Assembly (NCBI GenBank): GCA_964035575.1
Contig: OZ037895.1
Coordinates: forward strand, 1,178,001-1,242,000
DNA: 64,000 bases
Reading direction: 5' to 3'
DNA from: Rhynchopus sp. YZ270_cl-10
Taxonomy: Eukaryota > Euglenozoa > Diplonemea > Diplonemida > Diplonemidae
The notes under the pieces are model-generated. The model searched no databases. It saw nothing but the letters and a program-made list of their open reading frames with translations, and was not told the origin of the DNA. This document shows positions 1 to 9,702 of the stretch, in pieces. Position 1 is the stretch's first letter; every line of letters begins with the position of its first letter. The position numbers and the translations under genes were made by a program.

Positions 1-92
1 GACCAGGTGACCTGGTCAGACCTCTGACCAGCGCACCGTGACAGCACAGGCTGCCGAAAACGGATTTTGGCTTTCGGAAATAATTTTACGGC

Positions 93-259
93 AATTAAAT
101 ATCAAATTCCATGCAATTATTTCACAGAAAATTGCACTCGGAGGTGTATTTTTCACTCGTTTTGTTAATTGCACTCGCTGCGCTCGTGCAATTAACCACT
201 CGTGAAAAAAACACCTCCTCGTAGCAATTATGGTGAAATAATTGCATAGTAATTAAATA
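93..259. repeat. Foldback (long hairpin) element
   Basis: The stretch 93-177 is largely the reverse complement of 181-259. Paired blocks include GCAATTATTTCAC with GTGAAATAATTGC, GGAGGTGT with ACACCTCC, and TTAATTGCACTCG with CGCTCGTGCAATTAA at the tip. The arms differ at several positions, so this is an aged foldback or MITE-like unit. It carries no coding potential. The CACTCG/CGAGTG tip recalls the foldback at 5820-5950. Confidence 0.7.
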
Positions 260-279
260 CTATATATTACCGTCTTTTG

Positions 280-749
280 AAAAAATATGGACCAGAAATA
301 ACTTGGACCAGAATAATGATGGACCAGAACAATTATGGGCCTTTTGAGATTTTTTTTTTTTATGGACCTATTTTTCTGGTCCGACATATGTGTGGGGGTT
401 TTTTTGTACTTGTCCAGAATTTTGACAGGGAGTCGCGCGCGCGAAGCGCGTGCGACGACCGCTTGTGTGGGGAGAAAGCTCGGAATGGGGTTTTTTTTTA
501 CTTGTCTGGTACCGAAAGCTCGGAATGGGTCTACCGGGCCACATATGAGCCGAGATGCCCCGCCAACGTGCGGTACCGAAAGCTCGGAATGGGTCTGAAA
601 ATGGACAAGTTCAAAAAAAAAAAGCCTAACACAGATGGACCAGAAATAACATGGACCAGAACAATGATGGACCAGAACAATTATGGACTTTTTGGGATTT
701 TTTTTTGTTATGGACCTATTTTTCTGGTCCATAATTTTTCAAAAGACGG
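280..749. mobile_element. Non-autonomous TIR element with TA target duplication
   Basis: CCGTCTTTTGAAAAA at 280-294 is repeated inverted at 735-749, and each end is bordered by TA (278-279 and 750-751), as in Tc1/mariner-type insertions. Inside, a roughly 100-bp block rich in TGGACCAGAA (about 297-392) recurs in direct orientation at 636-731, and AAAGCTCGGAATGGG occurs three times (near 474, 512 and 580). Open frames across this block translate the internal repeats (for example IIVLVHH twice) and match no transposase. The family call rests only on the TA duplication. Confidence 0.6.
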
Positions 750-751
750 TA

Positions 752-2264
752 TCAACCTTTTTTTTCAACAGAAAAAAAAAAAGAGTCCGATTCATGTTGT
801 ATTCTTTTGAAAGGACAAATACTTTGTGGTGGAAAATGATTCAAACGTTCAGGACTTCTACCAAAGGATGAACGGGGTTTTTATTATTATTTAGCCATGT
901 TTTCGCGCAGTTTCAACTGTTTTTTTTCTCTTTCCCCTCTCCCCCCTTTTTTTTCTGTGAGCAGAAGGTTCCCCCCCCTTTTTTTTGTTCATAAGTTGCT
1001 CTCCTTCCCTACGGAGCTCTTTGGCGAGCCACCTCGCACATTCTCTAGTGGAGAAAGACTTCCAGGCTGGGACGAACGTCCTTTTTTGTTTGCAGGTTAG
1101 CTTCTGCGTTTTTTGTATCGAACATCTCTCTCTCTGCGCGGCCCAGTCTTTAGTTGGCGGGTATGCACATCAGAGGTATTCACAAAAAAAAAAGGACGTT
1201 GGGCCAGGGCCACTTGCTGTTCTGTTTGTCTTCGACGTTGTCGTGTTTTCTTCGGTGACAAGAAAACCATTGAAAATAATTTTTTCTCCTTCCCCACCCC
1301 CATTTTGCGTACAGATGCGCTACCCCCGAGGTACTGCATATTGGGTGCATTGGTTTTTTTTTTTGGGACAGCTTTTAGAAGAGGTGAGGGGCATGTGTCT
1401 ACATCTCTGAGGGTGTCTGCACATTTTGTCTTTGTTTTGGCTGATCTTTGGATGTGTGTGCCCGGCGTACATTCATCTGAGTCTGGGGTGTGTTCGAAAT
1501 TTGTAACTTTCTTTTGAGCTCCAAAAAACTCCACTCCCCCTTTTTTTTTTTGTGCCACTCCCCCATCCCAGCGTGTGTGTCATCATTTTGAACTCATGTA
1601 GCATTTTCTAGTCTACAGAATGGATACCAGCATCCTACCCCTGAAGGGCGATGTGTTGTGTGAGCAGTGACCCCGTGTCATAACCCCCGGGTGATGATTT
1701 CTAAAATAACGTTATGAAAACCAAAACGATTTTCTTTTTTTGGTGACCAAGCACAGGGGTTTTTTTTAGCGGTAAAAAAATCTGACGAAAAGCGCTTTTG
1801 AGTCTTGAGCATCACCTCACCTATTTTTTCTTTGTTTTTTAGAAAAAGGTTGAAAGCGAGGCGTATCCATCTTTCAACTTTTCTTTGTTTTTACACCGTT
1901 TCGTTACTTTAAAAAATAGGGAATTAGGGCAGAACCCCTTTATCTCTGCCACACACTTCTTCTCTGGGTGGGATCATGCGTCGTCTGTATCAACCCGTCG
2001 GCTCTTTGTACAGAACCCTGTCTGTCTTTTTTGGTTAAAAATGTTCTCTCTTGTCGATATTATAACAAAAGCACACCATTTACCCCCCACAATGACATCC
2101 CCCCGCTTTCGCTTTTCCGAGTGTTCCTCTGATCTGGGGTACCATATCTGCTTTGAGCACATGGCAGCGTCACTCACAAACACTCACTTGCCACTTGCCC
2201 ACTTGCACCACCTCACCTCCCCGCCCCACCCTCTCCACCTCTACCTCAACAGTGCAGCCATCCA
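752..2264. other. Intergenic, T-rich, no supported gene
   Basis: The stretch is strongly pyrimidine-rich on the + strand, with many runs of 7-12 T and several C runs. Open frames here are short, low in complexity and overlap on both strands without a recognisable domain. The part just before 2265 (about 2190-2264) is C-rich and could be the promoter or 5' leader of the coiled-coil gene. No TATA box or splice pattern was clear enough to call. Confidence 0.5.
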
Positions 2265-5200
2265 ATGGCACAATATGGCAGACGAATGCGTATGCAGCGT
2301 ATGTATGACGACAACGACGACGTCTCAGATCGTGGCTCTGTCGGTGTGCCAGGCTACATCCCAACGGAGACTAGCACCGTGAAGCCGCACCACGAGAACA
2401 CACAGTACGAGGTGGCTGCACAGAACCGCGTGGACGAGTTGATGGAGACAATGCAGAAGCGTGTGAAGATGGTGGAGGACAAGAGCGTCATGATGGACAC
2501 AACGAGCCGCAGGGTTGCGATGGAGGGCGACGGTATCAAGCGCCGCCTGCAGGAGATAGAGCACGACACACATAAGACTATCAACGAGATCACCTCAGGC
2601 CTGGAGCGCTCCCTGCGTGGTGTGGCGGAGAGCAGACGCGAGGTTGAAGCGTGCAAGGAGTGGTCGCAGTCGTACCTCGCGTCGCAGCTCTCACAGCATG
2701 AGCAGGTTATCAAGACCACCTTCGGCAACGAGATCACGACACTCTCGAACAGAACCAAGCAGATCCAAGAGTCTGTGAGCAACGTCTCAACACGCTTCGA
2801 CTCTGCCCTCAAAATCATGCAAGAAAGCACACGAAACCAGGCAATAGAAGCACACGAGAAGCAGACGATGAAGATGCAGGTCATCGAAGGTGCGGTAGGC
2901 GAGTCCCTGAAGAAGGCAGAAATGCTTGAGCAGCACTTCGCAGACTCACTCGAGGTCGCCATCAGTAGGGAGCGCAGTGCGAGGGAACGCGACGTTCTGG
3001 AGCGTGACCGCATCATGCAACAGCTCAGCCAAAGCTGCTCTGCTGCTGTCGAACGCGAAATCGGCTCTGAAATAAAAAAGACCAGCGAGTTTGCGGAGAC
3101 CTCTATACAGCGTATGGACGCGATCGAGCGGCTTCTCAAAGCAGAGATCCGAAATCGCATGGACCTTTCCACCAACCACGACCGCCTTGTGGACGACGTG
3201 CGTAAGATTGAACGCAACACGATCACCTCGATCTCGCAGATCGAGACGTCTTTGCAGGATAAGTACACTGACCTTTCGACGCAGATTGCGCAGCAGAGCA
3301 CACAGCAGCGTGAGGCATTGAACGCCCTCACAGAGGTGCAGAAGAAAGCGATGCTCACGATGCAGACCACTGTGCAGGCAGAGGTGCAGGAGCTGCGCAG
3401 CTTTCTGACGAAGAAGGTCGATGCCAACTCGCAGGCGCTGATGGAGCTGACGCAGAAGGTGTACCAGAACAGCGTCAAAAGCGACGACAACGAGCGTGTG
3501 CTGGCAGAGCTGCGTGCACAGCAGGACCGTGACAGCAAGGAGACGCGCTCGATGCTCGCACGCTCGGAGAACAAAGTGACGGAGGAACTGAGCAGCATGT
3601 CCGCCTCGCTGCAGGAGTTCTGTTCCAAGCAGCTCCAAGGCAGCATCAAGGAAAGCCTCCAGCGCGAGCAGAGCCTCAAGGAAAGCTGTGCAGCAGACCT
3701 GAAGCGTGCCCAGGACGACCTGCTTGTGGTGAAGCGCAACCAAGAGAAGGACGTGCAGGACCTGCGCAAGCTTGTCTATGACAAGAACAACGATACGCAG
3801 GAGGAGGTCATGACCAATCTCGACCGCCTCACAACGCTCATACAGAAGACGGACGAGCTGTCGCGTCTGCAGCTCGACAAGAACCACGAGATTGGCATCC
3901 AGATCAGCGACACACGTCAGATGGTGGAAGACAGCTCTGAGACGCTGACACGCAGGCTCGCCACGCTCAGCACGTTGGAGGCGCGTCACCACGAGGAGCA
4001 GGAGCTGCGTGCACGCGAAATAGCGGAAGTGAAGACACACCTGAAGCAGGGCCTCGAGAACACGACGGACACATTACTCAAGAAACACAAGGAGCTTCTC
4101 GACACAGAGCGCCGTACGCGTGAGGAGGTGCTCAACGAAGTGGCGGAAGTGGGCCGACGGACGGCAAAGCGCTGCGACGAGTGTTCGGAACGTTCGCAGC
4201 GTCTGGAGGATTCGCTGGACGATAAGGAACGTGTCCTGAAACGTCGCATTGAAGATGTGGTGCAGCGGAGCAGTGACGAGGACGACACTGTGCGCAAGGA
4301 CATTGTGTCGCTGAAGGAGTTTATGGAGACGACGCGGCAGACCATCACGGAAGTCAACGAGCGGGAGCTGAAGATCGGCAATGACGTGCGCAAGGAGCTT
4401 ATCTCCGTTGCCGACAAGATCAGCGATGCGGGCGAACGTGAGCAGCGCACGACGGAGTCTCTGAAGCAAGCCATTGCAGAGGTGCGGCGCAGTGGCGACG
4501 GCGCCAAGTCAGATGTAGACGACCTGCGTCGCGAGATGGCTGCACAGACTGACGCAGCGCTGCTGGAGGCAGAGAAGCGTGCGAAAGAGGAGGACGCACG
4601 CCATAAGCGTGAGAAGTTCCTGAAGGAGGAGATCGCTGCCGTGGCGCAGGCGTGCCAGACGCTCTCAGACAAGACAACGCGCGACAACGCCGAGCGTGCA
4701 AAGGAGGAGGGCAGTGCGAAGCTGACGGAGGCTGCGTACAAACGCGACATGCAGAGCCTCACGACACGCACGGCAGAGCTTGAGGCGTTGCTCGACACTG
4801 CGACACAGGAGAGTGCAGCACGGAACGCAGACCTGCGGGGTTATGTGGAGGAGCAAATCTTGCAGAAGCTGCAACGCACGGAGGAGCGTCTCACAAAGAA
4901 GACACAGTCGTTGGAGACGGAGCTCGAACGGCGGCGGGACCTGGACCACGAGACGAAGAAGGAGGTGACACTCATGCTTGCGTCGCTGAACGACGTTCGT
5001 GTGTCGCTGCACGACCGCTACGACTCTTTGGACAAGAAGCTCGACCACGTGGACAGGCAGAACGCCGACACAATGCTGAAGAGTTCAAAGGAGCTGACAC
5101 AGCAAATGAGCGACCTTGCAGACAACAAGGACGTCATCGCCTCGCTGGACACACTCCAGACACGCGTCGACACTTTAGAGAACGGCAGCGCGGAGAGCTC

Positions 5201-5681
5201 TAACGTTGCGTTGCAGCTGAACGCACTCAAGATTGACATTGTGGAGCTGAAGAACGAGCTTGGTGAGCGTACGGTGATGCGGGGTGAGCTGGATGTTGTG
5301 GCGCGCAAGCTGGTTGCTATTGACGCGGAGGCGAAGGGTGCTGTGTCCGAGCGTGAGCACCTGAGGACACGGGTCGACGAGCTCATCTCCTCGAACCAGG
5401 AACGTGTCGACTCCGACGCTGCGTGGGACGACTGGAAAGAGACAGTTTCGAACGGCATCACGGGAGCACACATGAACGCCATGACGCTGCAGGAGACGCA
5501 AGAGGCCTGCCACCGACAGTTCCTCTACGACGACGAAAACACTAAGCGCAAGATGTACATCCTCGAGTCCGACCTGCAACGTGTCGACCTCGACATCGAA
5601 GCATACGAAAAGCTCCTAGAAAGCTTCCACCAAAAGGAAAGCGACGCCATGGGGAGAAGGTTGAGTGCGCCCGAGACCTGA
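2265..5681 (+). CDS. Long coiled-coil rod protein (1,138 aa), function unknown
   Basis: This is an intronless open frame of 3.4 kb. The ATG at 2265 is the first in frame after the C-rich leader. Residues 1-45 form a short head (MAQYGRRMRMQRMYDDNDD, then the only prolines before the tail). From about residue 50 to 1115 the chain is almost all E, K, R, Q, D, L, A, S and T with no proline that I can find, and heptad-like hydrophobic spacing throughout. This indicates one very long alpha-helical coiled coil. The tail ends with GRRLSAPET. No signal peptide, membrane segment, motor head or other catalytic domain is visible. The composition fits a structural cytoskeletal or rootlet/filament-type protein, but long coiled coils resemble one another by composition, so a family name would be a guess. 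The coding part is GC-rich with even codon use, unlike the AT-rich spacers, which supports a real expressed gene. A tract of T begins about 15 bases after the stop. Confidence 0.85.
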   Translation: MAQYGRRMRMQRMYDDNDDVSDRGSVGVPGYIPTETSTVKPHHENTQYEVAAQNRVDELMETMQKRVKMVEDKSVMMDTTSRRVAMEGDGIKRRLQEIEHDTHKTINEITSGLERSLRGVAESRREVEACKEWSQSYLASQLSQHEQVIKTTFGNEITTLSNRTKQIQESVSNVSTRFDSALKIMQESTRNQAIEAHEKQTMKMQVIEGAVGESLKKAEMLEQHFADSLEVAISRERSARERDVLERDRIMQQLSQSCSAAVEREIGSEIKKTSEFAETSIQRMDAIERLLKAEIRNRMDLSTNHDRLVDDVRKIERNTITSISQIETSLQDKYTDLSTQIAQQSTQQREALNALTEVQKKAMLTMQTTVQAEVQELRSFLTKKVDANSQALMELTQKVYQNSVKSDDNERVLAELRAQQDRDSKETRSMLARSENKVTEELSSMSASLQEFCSKQLQGSIKESLQREQSLKESCAADLKRAQDDLLVVKRNQEKDVQDLRKLVYDKNNDTQEEVMTNLDRLTTLIQKTDELSRLQLDKNHEIGIQISDTRQMVEDSSETLTRRLATLSTLEARHHEEQELRAREIAEVKTHLKQGLENTTDTLLKKHKELLDTERRTREEVLNEVAEVGRRTAKRCDECSERSQRLEDSLDDKERVLKRRIEDVVQRSSDEDDTVRKDIVSLKEFMETTRQTITEVNERELKIGNDVRKELISVADKISDAGEREQRTTESLKQAIAEVRRSGDGAKSDVDDLRREMAAQTDAALLEAEKRAKEEDARHKREKFLKEEIAAVAQACQTLSDKTTRDNAERAKEEGSAKLTEAAYKRDMQSLTTRTAELEALLDTATQESAARNADLRGYVEEQILQKLQRTEERLTKKTQSLETELERRRDLDHETKKEVTLMLASLNDVRVSLHDRYDSLDKKLDHVDRQNADTMLKSSKELTQQMSDLADNKDVIASLDTLQTRVDTLENGSAESSNVALQLNALKIDIVELKNELGERTVMRGELDVVARKLVAIDAEAKGAVSEREHLRTRVDELISSNQERVDSDAAWDDWKETVSNGITGAHMNAMTLQETQEACHRQFLYDDENTKRKMYILESDLQRVDLDIEAYEKLLESFHQKESDAMGRRLSAPET

Positions 5682-5819
5682 AGTCTCTTTTAGATTTTTT
5701 TTTTTTTTTTTGACTTTGCCGGTTTGCTATTTTGAAAAGAAAAGAAATAGTGGGCTCCTCGGGTGTCTACACTACACAGTTTTCAAAACAAGAAGAAATA
5801 GCTATTTATTCGTCTGAGG

Positions 5820-5950
5820 AAATATTCACTTTTCCTCACACGAGTGTACCTTTCAGAAACGAGTGGCATTTTACCCCACGAGCGAAGCGAGTGGGATAAA
5901 GTCAGCCACGAGTTTCTGAAAGGGCACGAGTGGAGGGAAAGTGAATATTT
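5820..5950. repeat. Foldback (hairpin) element
   Basis: AAATATTCACTTTTCC at 5820-5835 returns inverted as GGAAAGTGAATATTT at 5936-5950. CTTTCAGAAACGAGTGGC (about 5850-5867) pairs with GCCACGAGTTTCTGAAAG (5905-5922). The loop holds a smaller hairpin, CCCACGAGCGAAGCGAGTGGG. Arms are imperfect. It has no coding potential and lies 17 bp before the TIR element at 5967. Confidence 0.75.
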
Positions 5951-5966
5951 CACCAGAATATAATAG

Positions 5967-6523
5967 TTTTCTCAACTGAAGGAAAAGTAGCTCTAAGCAA
6001 ACCCCGTGGAAGAAGTGTGGGAAGAATATGCAGAAAAAAAAGACGATTTTTTGGTGGGAATATTTTTCACAGAAAATCGAATTTCACTATTAAGATTGGC
6101 TCTGCTCGACACCCAGTAAGGCTACTATGGGCCCCATGGGACATTTTGGCTCGAATACCAGGCCGTATTTTCAAAAGATTGATAATCCCAGTATATGATA
6201 TGGTATAGCCCTGTGGTACCAAATTATTGGCCGAAAAAATGGACCAAAAAATGGTCATGTTGGTCACGGTGACAAAATGTGAAGCAGAGATATCAAAATG
6301 ACCCACTCTCCCACCCAATTTTTTTTTCGACCCCCCCTCTACTTTTCCTCACACCAAAAAAAGCCTCACACGTAGGCTTTTTTCTACACAAACCCCAGCC
6401 AAAAATTATTGCTACTTTTCCAAATTGCGTGAGGAAAAGTAGCTATGTGTGAGGAAAAGTGAATTTATCCTCACACTTCTTCCACGAGGTTTGCTCAGAG
6501 CTACTTTTCCTCAGTTGAGAAAA
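5967..6523. mobile_element. TIR element (MITE) enclosing a satellite fragment
   Basis: The 53 bp at 5967-6019 reappear inverted at 6472-6523 with about three differences. Both begin TTTTCTCAACTGA in outward reading and carry GGAAAAGTAGCTCT, AGCAAACC and CGTGGAAGAAGTGTG. A clear target duplication was not found. The interior holds a diverged piece of the 401-bp satellite (6042-6279) and, at 6340-6470, further inverted copies of the ACTTTTCCTCACA motif. No transposase frame exists, so it would be non-autonomous. Confidence 0.7.
6042..6279 (+). repeat. Solitary diverged fragment of the 401-bp satellite
   Basis: The order of blocks matches the satellite array that starts at 27748: GACGATTTTTTGGT, ATATTTTTCACAGAAAATCG, ACTATTAAGATTGGCT, ACCCAGTAAGG, ACTATGGGCCCCATGGGACA, AATACCAGGCCGTATTTTCA, TTGATAATCCCAGTATATG, GGTCACGGTGACAAAA. 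Some substitutions and small indels separate it from the array, while array monomers are almost identical to each other. It covers about 240 of 401 bp, from one arm of the monomer's internal inverted repeat to the other. Confidence 0.85.
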
Positions 6524-7805
6524 AAAATAAATGGAACACACCCCATAAACGGATTTTTTTTTTTTTTTGAAATGTGTGATTCATCTTTCAAATTTTTGTG
6601 TGTACGAGAGGCACATTCATCTTGCAAAGTTTGCTTTTTTTTGTCTTGCCAGTATTGCGTGGACATCACACAGGTGGTGACACGTTATCAAATTTTTATT
6701 TTAAAAAAGTGTTCCCGCTACCACAACCCAGCTTGAGTTTTTTATTTCATTTGGGTGCTCTAGATTTGCAGCCATATTTTCTTCCCCTTTTCACATTGCC
6801 CCCCTTATATTTTTTATGTACAACAATTTCACCTCCCCCCACTTTATTTGTTCCTGTCTGTGCCAGTTGTGTGTGTTCACACGAAAAAGCAAAATCTAAA
6901 AAAAAAAGAAAAATAAGCAGATGAAACCTTGTCCTAACTTCATCCCCTGTGTACTACTTTTGTGCACGTGGCGTTGTTGTGGCGTGTCTTTAGAAGAAGA
7001 AAAAGGTCGCTTTTTTTTCAAAGATGTGTGCACGTGAATCTTTCTTTTGACACAGCAACAAAAGTTGCCTGATCTCGTATGTTGGAAGTAGTCTTTGGAT
7101 CTTTCCTCCCCTCATTTCCCAAGGGTGTGAACATGTGTCGTACAGAGACAACGGAGTGGGTTGTAGATGCCAAAAGTGGTGTAGAGCCCACGGTACTCTT
7201 GCGCCCATTCTCTCCCTCCCACACAACAGCTCTGAAACTTCTGTTTCAGACTTCGCACTCCCCCCTGCTGTGTTCTGATTGCACGTAGTTTTCTCTTGCT
7301 TTTTTGCTGGGTTGGATGTGTGTTCAGTCAGGCCAATGAATCTTTCAAGTTTATTTTTATTTATTTCCCCAGGGAGAAAGTGACCTCAGGGTTGAGGGGG
7401 TATGTACGTAGGGGGGGGAAAGGTGTGCAAAAAGGGTTTGTGTGAGGGGGAGATTGACACAAAAATGTGTCGCCAACTACTGTCACTATGACAATTTTTC
7501 AAAAAAAAAAAAGACGGTGCTATGCTCTTTACATTGTACTCAAAAAATGGTTTGGAATTTTCGTGACTCTGCTTTTCACGTTTCGTTCTGAATATTAACG
7601 TCCAGCAACTCAAGCGAGTCGCCTCGTCCAATACAAAGTTTTCAAACCAAGTTTTCAAAAAAAATAAAACAATGGTGCTTTCGTAAGTCGGTCAACGACC
7701 TGTCAGCGACCTGTCACGACCTGTCAATATCGACCCCTCCCGGAGCACCAAACAACAAAAAAATAATGCACAATGTAAGGAAAAAAATACCAATACACAT
7801 AAACA
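6524..7805. other. Intergenic, T-rich, no supported gene
   Basis: AT-rich spacer with homopolymer T and A runs and polypyrimidine patches. Near 7685-7735 CGACCTGTCA recurs three times. All open frames are short and lack recognisable domains. The last part should contain the RPB11 promoter, but I see no motif that I can name with confidence. Confidence 0.5.
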
Positions 7806-8287
7806 ATGGGACCCAGCAGTAGAATCAACCAGATTGCTGTTGAAACGCTCATCAACATCCAGCGTGAAGATGGCACCCACGACAGGGTATGGAAGCTGAA
7901 TTTTCTTTTTGTTTTTGCAAAACACCTTCCACACAGGACCATAAAGTCATGGAAGAGAAGGACGAAAAGATGCCTAACGCGTCGATCTTCACTCTCATTA
8001 AAGAGGACCACACAATAGGAAACATGATTCGAACGCAACTGCACACCAATCCGAAGGTGCGGTTTGCAGGCTACAAACCTGACCACCCGACCACACATCA
8101 AATCTTTTTAAAAGTGCAGACAGAGCCCGGCACCACACCAGCATCGGCAATGAGCCAGTCCTTGCGTGAGATGCTGTTCACGATCAGGTCTTTTGGGGTG
8201 AAGCTCGACGAGGCGCTTGAAACGTACAAAGATAGGCTGCCAGCTGTGGACCACGACCTCATGCATTTAGACGACGTGGAACAATGA
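7806..8287 (+). CDS. RPB11: RNA polymerase II subunit RPB11 (two exons)
   Basis: RPB11 pairs with RPB3 to form the platform on which RNA polymerase II assembles in the nucleus. It is the counterpart of one bacterial alpha subunit. Exon 2 (7937-8287) encodes the conserved core: MPNASIFTL, then KEDHTIGNMIRTQL, then FAGYKPDHP and LKVQT, which match the family pattern PNA..(F)..(K)EDHT.GN.IR.QL...V.FAGYK..HP. The core frame is open upstream only into a 50-nt stretch with GTATGG at its start and a pyrimidine tract plus ACACAG at its end (7887-7936). I read that stretch as an intron. Joining exon 1 (7806-7886, 27 codons, ATG at 7806) keeps the frame and gives the N-terminal strand that the family needs before MPNAS. 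The product would be 143 aa against about 115-120 in animals and yeast, with extra residues at the N-terminus and near the C-terminus. An alternative is an unspliced start at 7889, which would replace the N-terminus with a Phe/Cys-rich stretch that does not fit the family. The stop overlaps an ATG (8284) that begins an open frame leading to the next gene. Confidence 0.9.
7887..7936 (+). other. Intron of RPB11 (50 nt)
   Basis: It begins GTATGG after AGG and ends in a T-rich tract followed by CTTCCACACAG. Its removal joins two frames that together give a normal RPB11 N-terminus. It is the best supported intron in the window and suggests very short introns in this genome. RNA evidence would settle it. 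Confidence 0.75.
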
Positions 8288-8541
8288 GTATCATCTGTGG
8301 GTGTCTGGCAAAAGAGGGACCAGATACACCTTTTTGCAATTCAGTGAACGAAAAAGAGCGCTCGAGCTGCTTTTTTGGCACGCATGGGATGGGGTGGCGG
8401 AGGGGTATGGGGTGTGGGTATGGGACCAGTCTTACTTTGGAAGACTCGAAGCAAACAAAAGCGCGGACAAACACTTGCACTGACACCACACGTTCAACTC
8501 TTTATCACCCAACACCAACATTCCAGGTTTCACACCAAACG

Positions 8542-8949
8542 ATGGGATGTGGTGCTTCGACCACAGTTGATACAGGGAGTACGTACTACAGCGACGCAAC
8601 GTACCACCTCAAGGACGACCTCGACACCACAACCGCAAGTACGCATGAGTCGTTTTACCTGCCTGGTGCACTGGAGGATACATGGAGCCCACGTGAGTCT
8701 CTGCATTGGGGTGTCACACATGCGGAGCTTGTCTTGTTCACTCGTGTCACGCAGCTTCCCAAGGACTTCGAATCCAAAGACCAAGAAGAATGTGTGCTCT
8801 GCCTCGAAGTGCTCCAGGTAGGGGATCACATCCGTACCCTGCAGTGCAATCACCACTTCCACCCTGGGTGTGTGGATGCGTGGTTCACTCGATCCCGCCT
8901 TTGTCCTACGTGCTGTCAAAGCATACGACCCGGCTCGCTCACACGGTGA
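8542..8949 (+). CDS. Small RING-H2 finger protein, likely N-myristoylated E3 ligase
   Basis: The product is 135 aa. The C-terminal third is a complete RING-H2 finger: C84, C87, C102, H104, H107, C110, C121 and C124, with the typical Trp (W114) after the sixth ligand and Pro (P122) within the last CPxC pair. Such domains bind two zinc ions and dock E2 enzymes in ubiquitin transfer. The ATG at 8542 is chosen because it gives MGCGAS, which fits N-myristoylation (Gly2, Ser6) with Cys3 open to palmitoylation, so membrane anchoring is likely. The same frame is open upstream to 8284, but that part is low in complexity and starts inside the RPB11 stop, so I treat it as leader. The sequence before 8542 contains ACATTCCAG, which could be a 3' splice site in the leader. 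Residues 7-80 show no domain. The substrate is unknown. Confidence 0.75.
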   Translation: MGCGASTTVDTGSTYYSDATYHLKDDLDTTTASTHESFYLPGALEDTWSPRESLHWGVTHAELVLFTRVTQLPKDFESKDQEECVLCLEVLQVGDHIRTLQCNHHFHPGCVDAWFTRSRLCPTCCQSIRPGSLTR

Positions 8950-9439
8950 CGAGAGAGATAGGAGAAGCAGGATGTGGGTCGTCATGCAGTCGCTGCGTTC
9001 GAATGGAAACAGTTTCTTCCGTTGCAGTTCTGACGCTGTATGTCTTGCGTTTCGCGAATAGTTTTAGCTGCTAATCGCTAGTGTCGCCTAAGGTGTTGCA
9101 GGGGCTTGTCTTTGCCGAGGTCTCACAAGTGATACCAATTGCGAAAGATGTTTTCTGGTTTGTTTTGTTTTGTTCTGTTTTTGTTCTGTTGTTCTTTTTT
9201 GATGAGAGCGAGGATTCGAAGGATTTGCCTTGCCTTCGGTCTGAAACTTGCTTCTCTAAGGCTCATGTTTTCTCCCTCATAACGGACGATTTTCTCTTTT
9301 TGATTTGAGTTACCCCGCTGTGGGTGCACGGTGATGATGTTACTAAGGTTTTTGGTGGCACGTTATATGACATGGGGAAGCCTCATTTTTACTTTCAACG
9401 GATAAAATCCGTCCGATTTTTCGAAACCCTAATAACATC
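8950..9439. other. Intergenic, no supported gene
   Basis: This is the region downstream of the RING-H2 gene. It has T-rich runs (for example around 9165-9200) and short frames without domains. It likely holds the 3' end of the RING-H2 transcript, but no polyadenylation signal stands out. Confidence 0.5.
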
Positions 9440-9702
9440 TGGGGTGATTTGGGGTCTTTTTTTTCCAGGAAAATTCACCTAACATTCACATAAATTTAAA
9501 ACCGTCACAAAACATTACCAGTTCACATAAATTCACAACCATTGACAAAAATTCACAACACCACACAAAACCTTCACAAAACATTCACATTCATTCACAA
9601 AAAAAACCACACACACGTGTATCACGTGTGTTTTCGCCTCGTTGTGAATTTTTGTGAATGGCTGGTGAATTGTCCTGAAAAAAAAGACCCCAGATCACCC
9701 CA
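9440..9702. mobile_element. 263-bp MITE with about 40-bp TIRs
   Basis: TGGGGTGATTTGGGGTCTTT from 9440 returns inverted as AAAGACCCCAGATCACCCCA ending at 9702. The match runs through CCAGGAAAATTCACC / GGTGAATTGTCCTG with a few mismatches. ACATC flanks both ends (9435-9439 and 9703-9707), a 5-bp target duplication. The inside is made of TTCACAA/TTCACAT repeats and a CACACGTG palindrome. It has no coding capacity. Confidence 0.75.

Noticed and set aside
253-810. Open frames on both strands with repeated IIVLVHH or YFWSI peptides
   Set aside because: They arise from the direct duplication inside the 280-749 TIR element. There is no similarity to a known protein.
1885-2382. Open frame of 165 codons just upstream of the coiled-coil gene
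   Set aside because: It overlaps the start of the better supported gene in another frame, has a C-rich low-complexity peptide and no domain.
2354-3769. Long minus-strand open frame (471 codons) opposite the coiled-coil gene
   Set aside because: It is antisense to a strong coding frame with biased codons. The peptide is rich in Ser, Cys and Arg with no domain, typical of a shadow.
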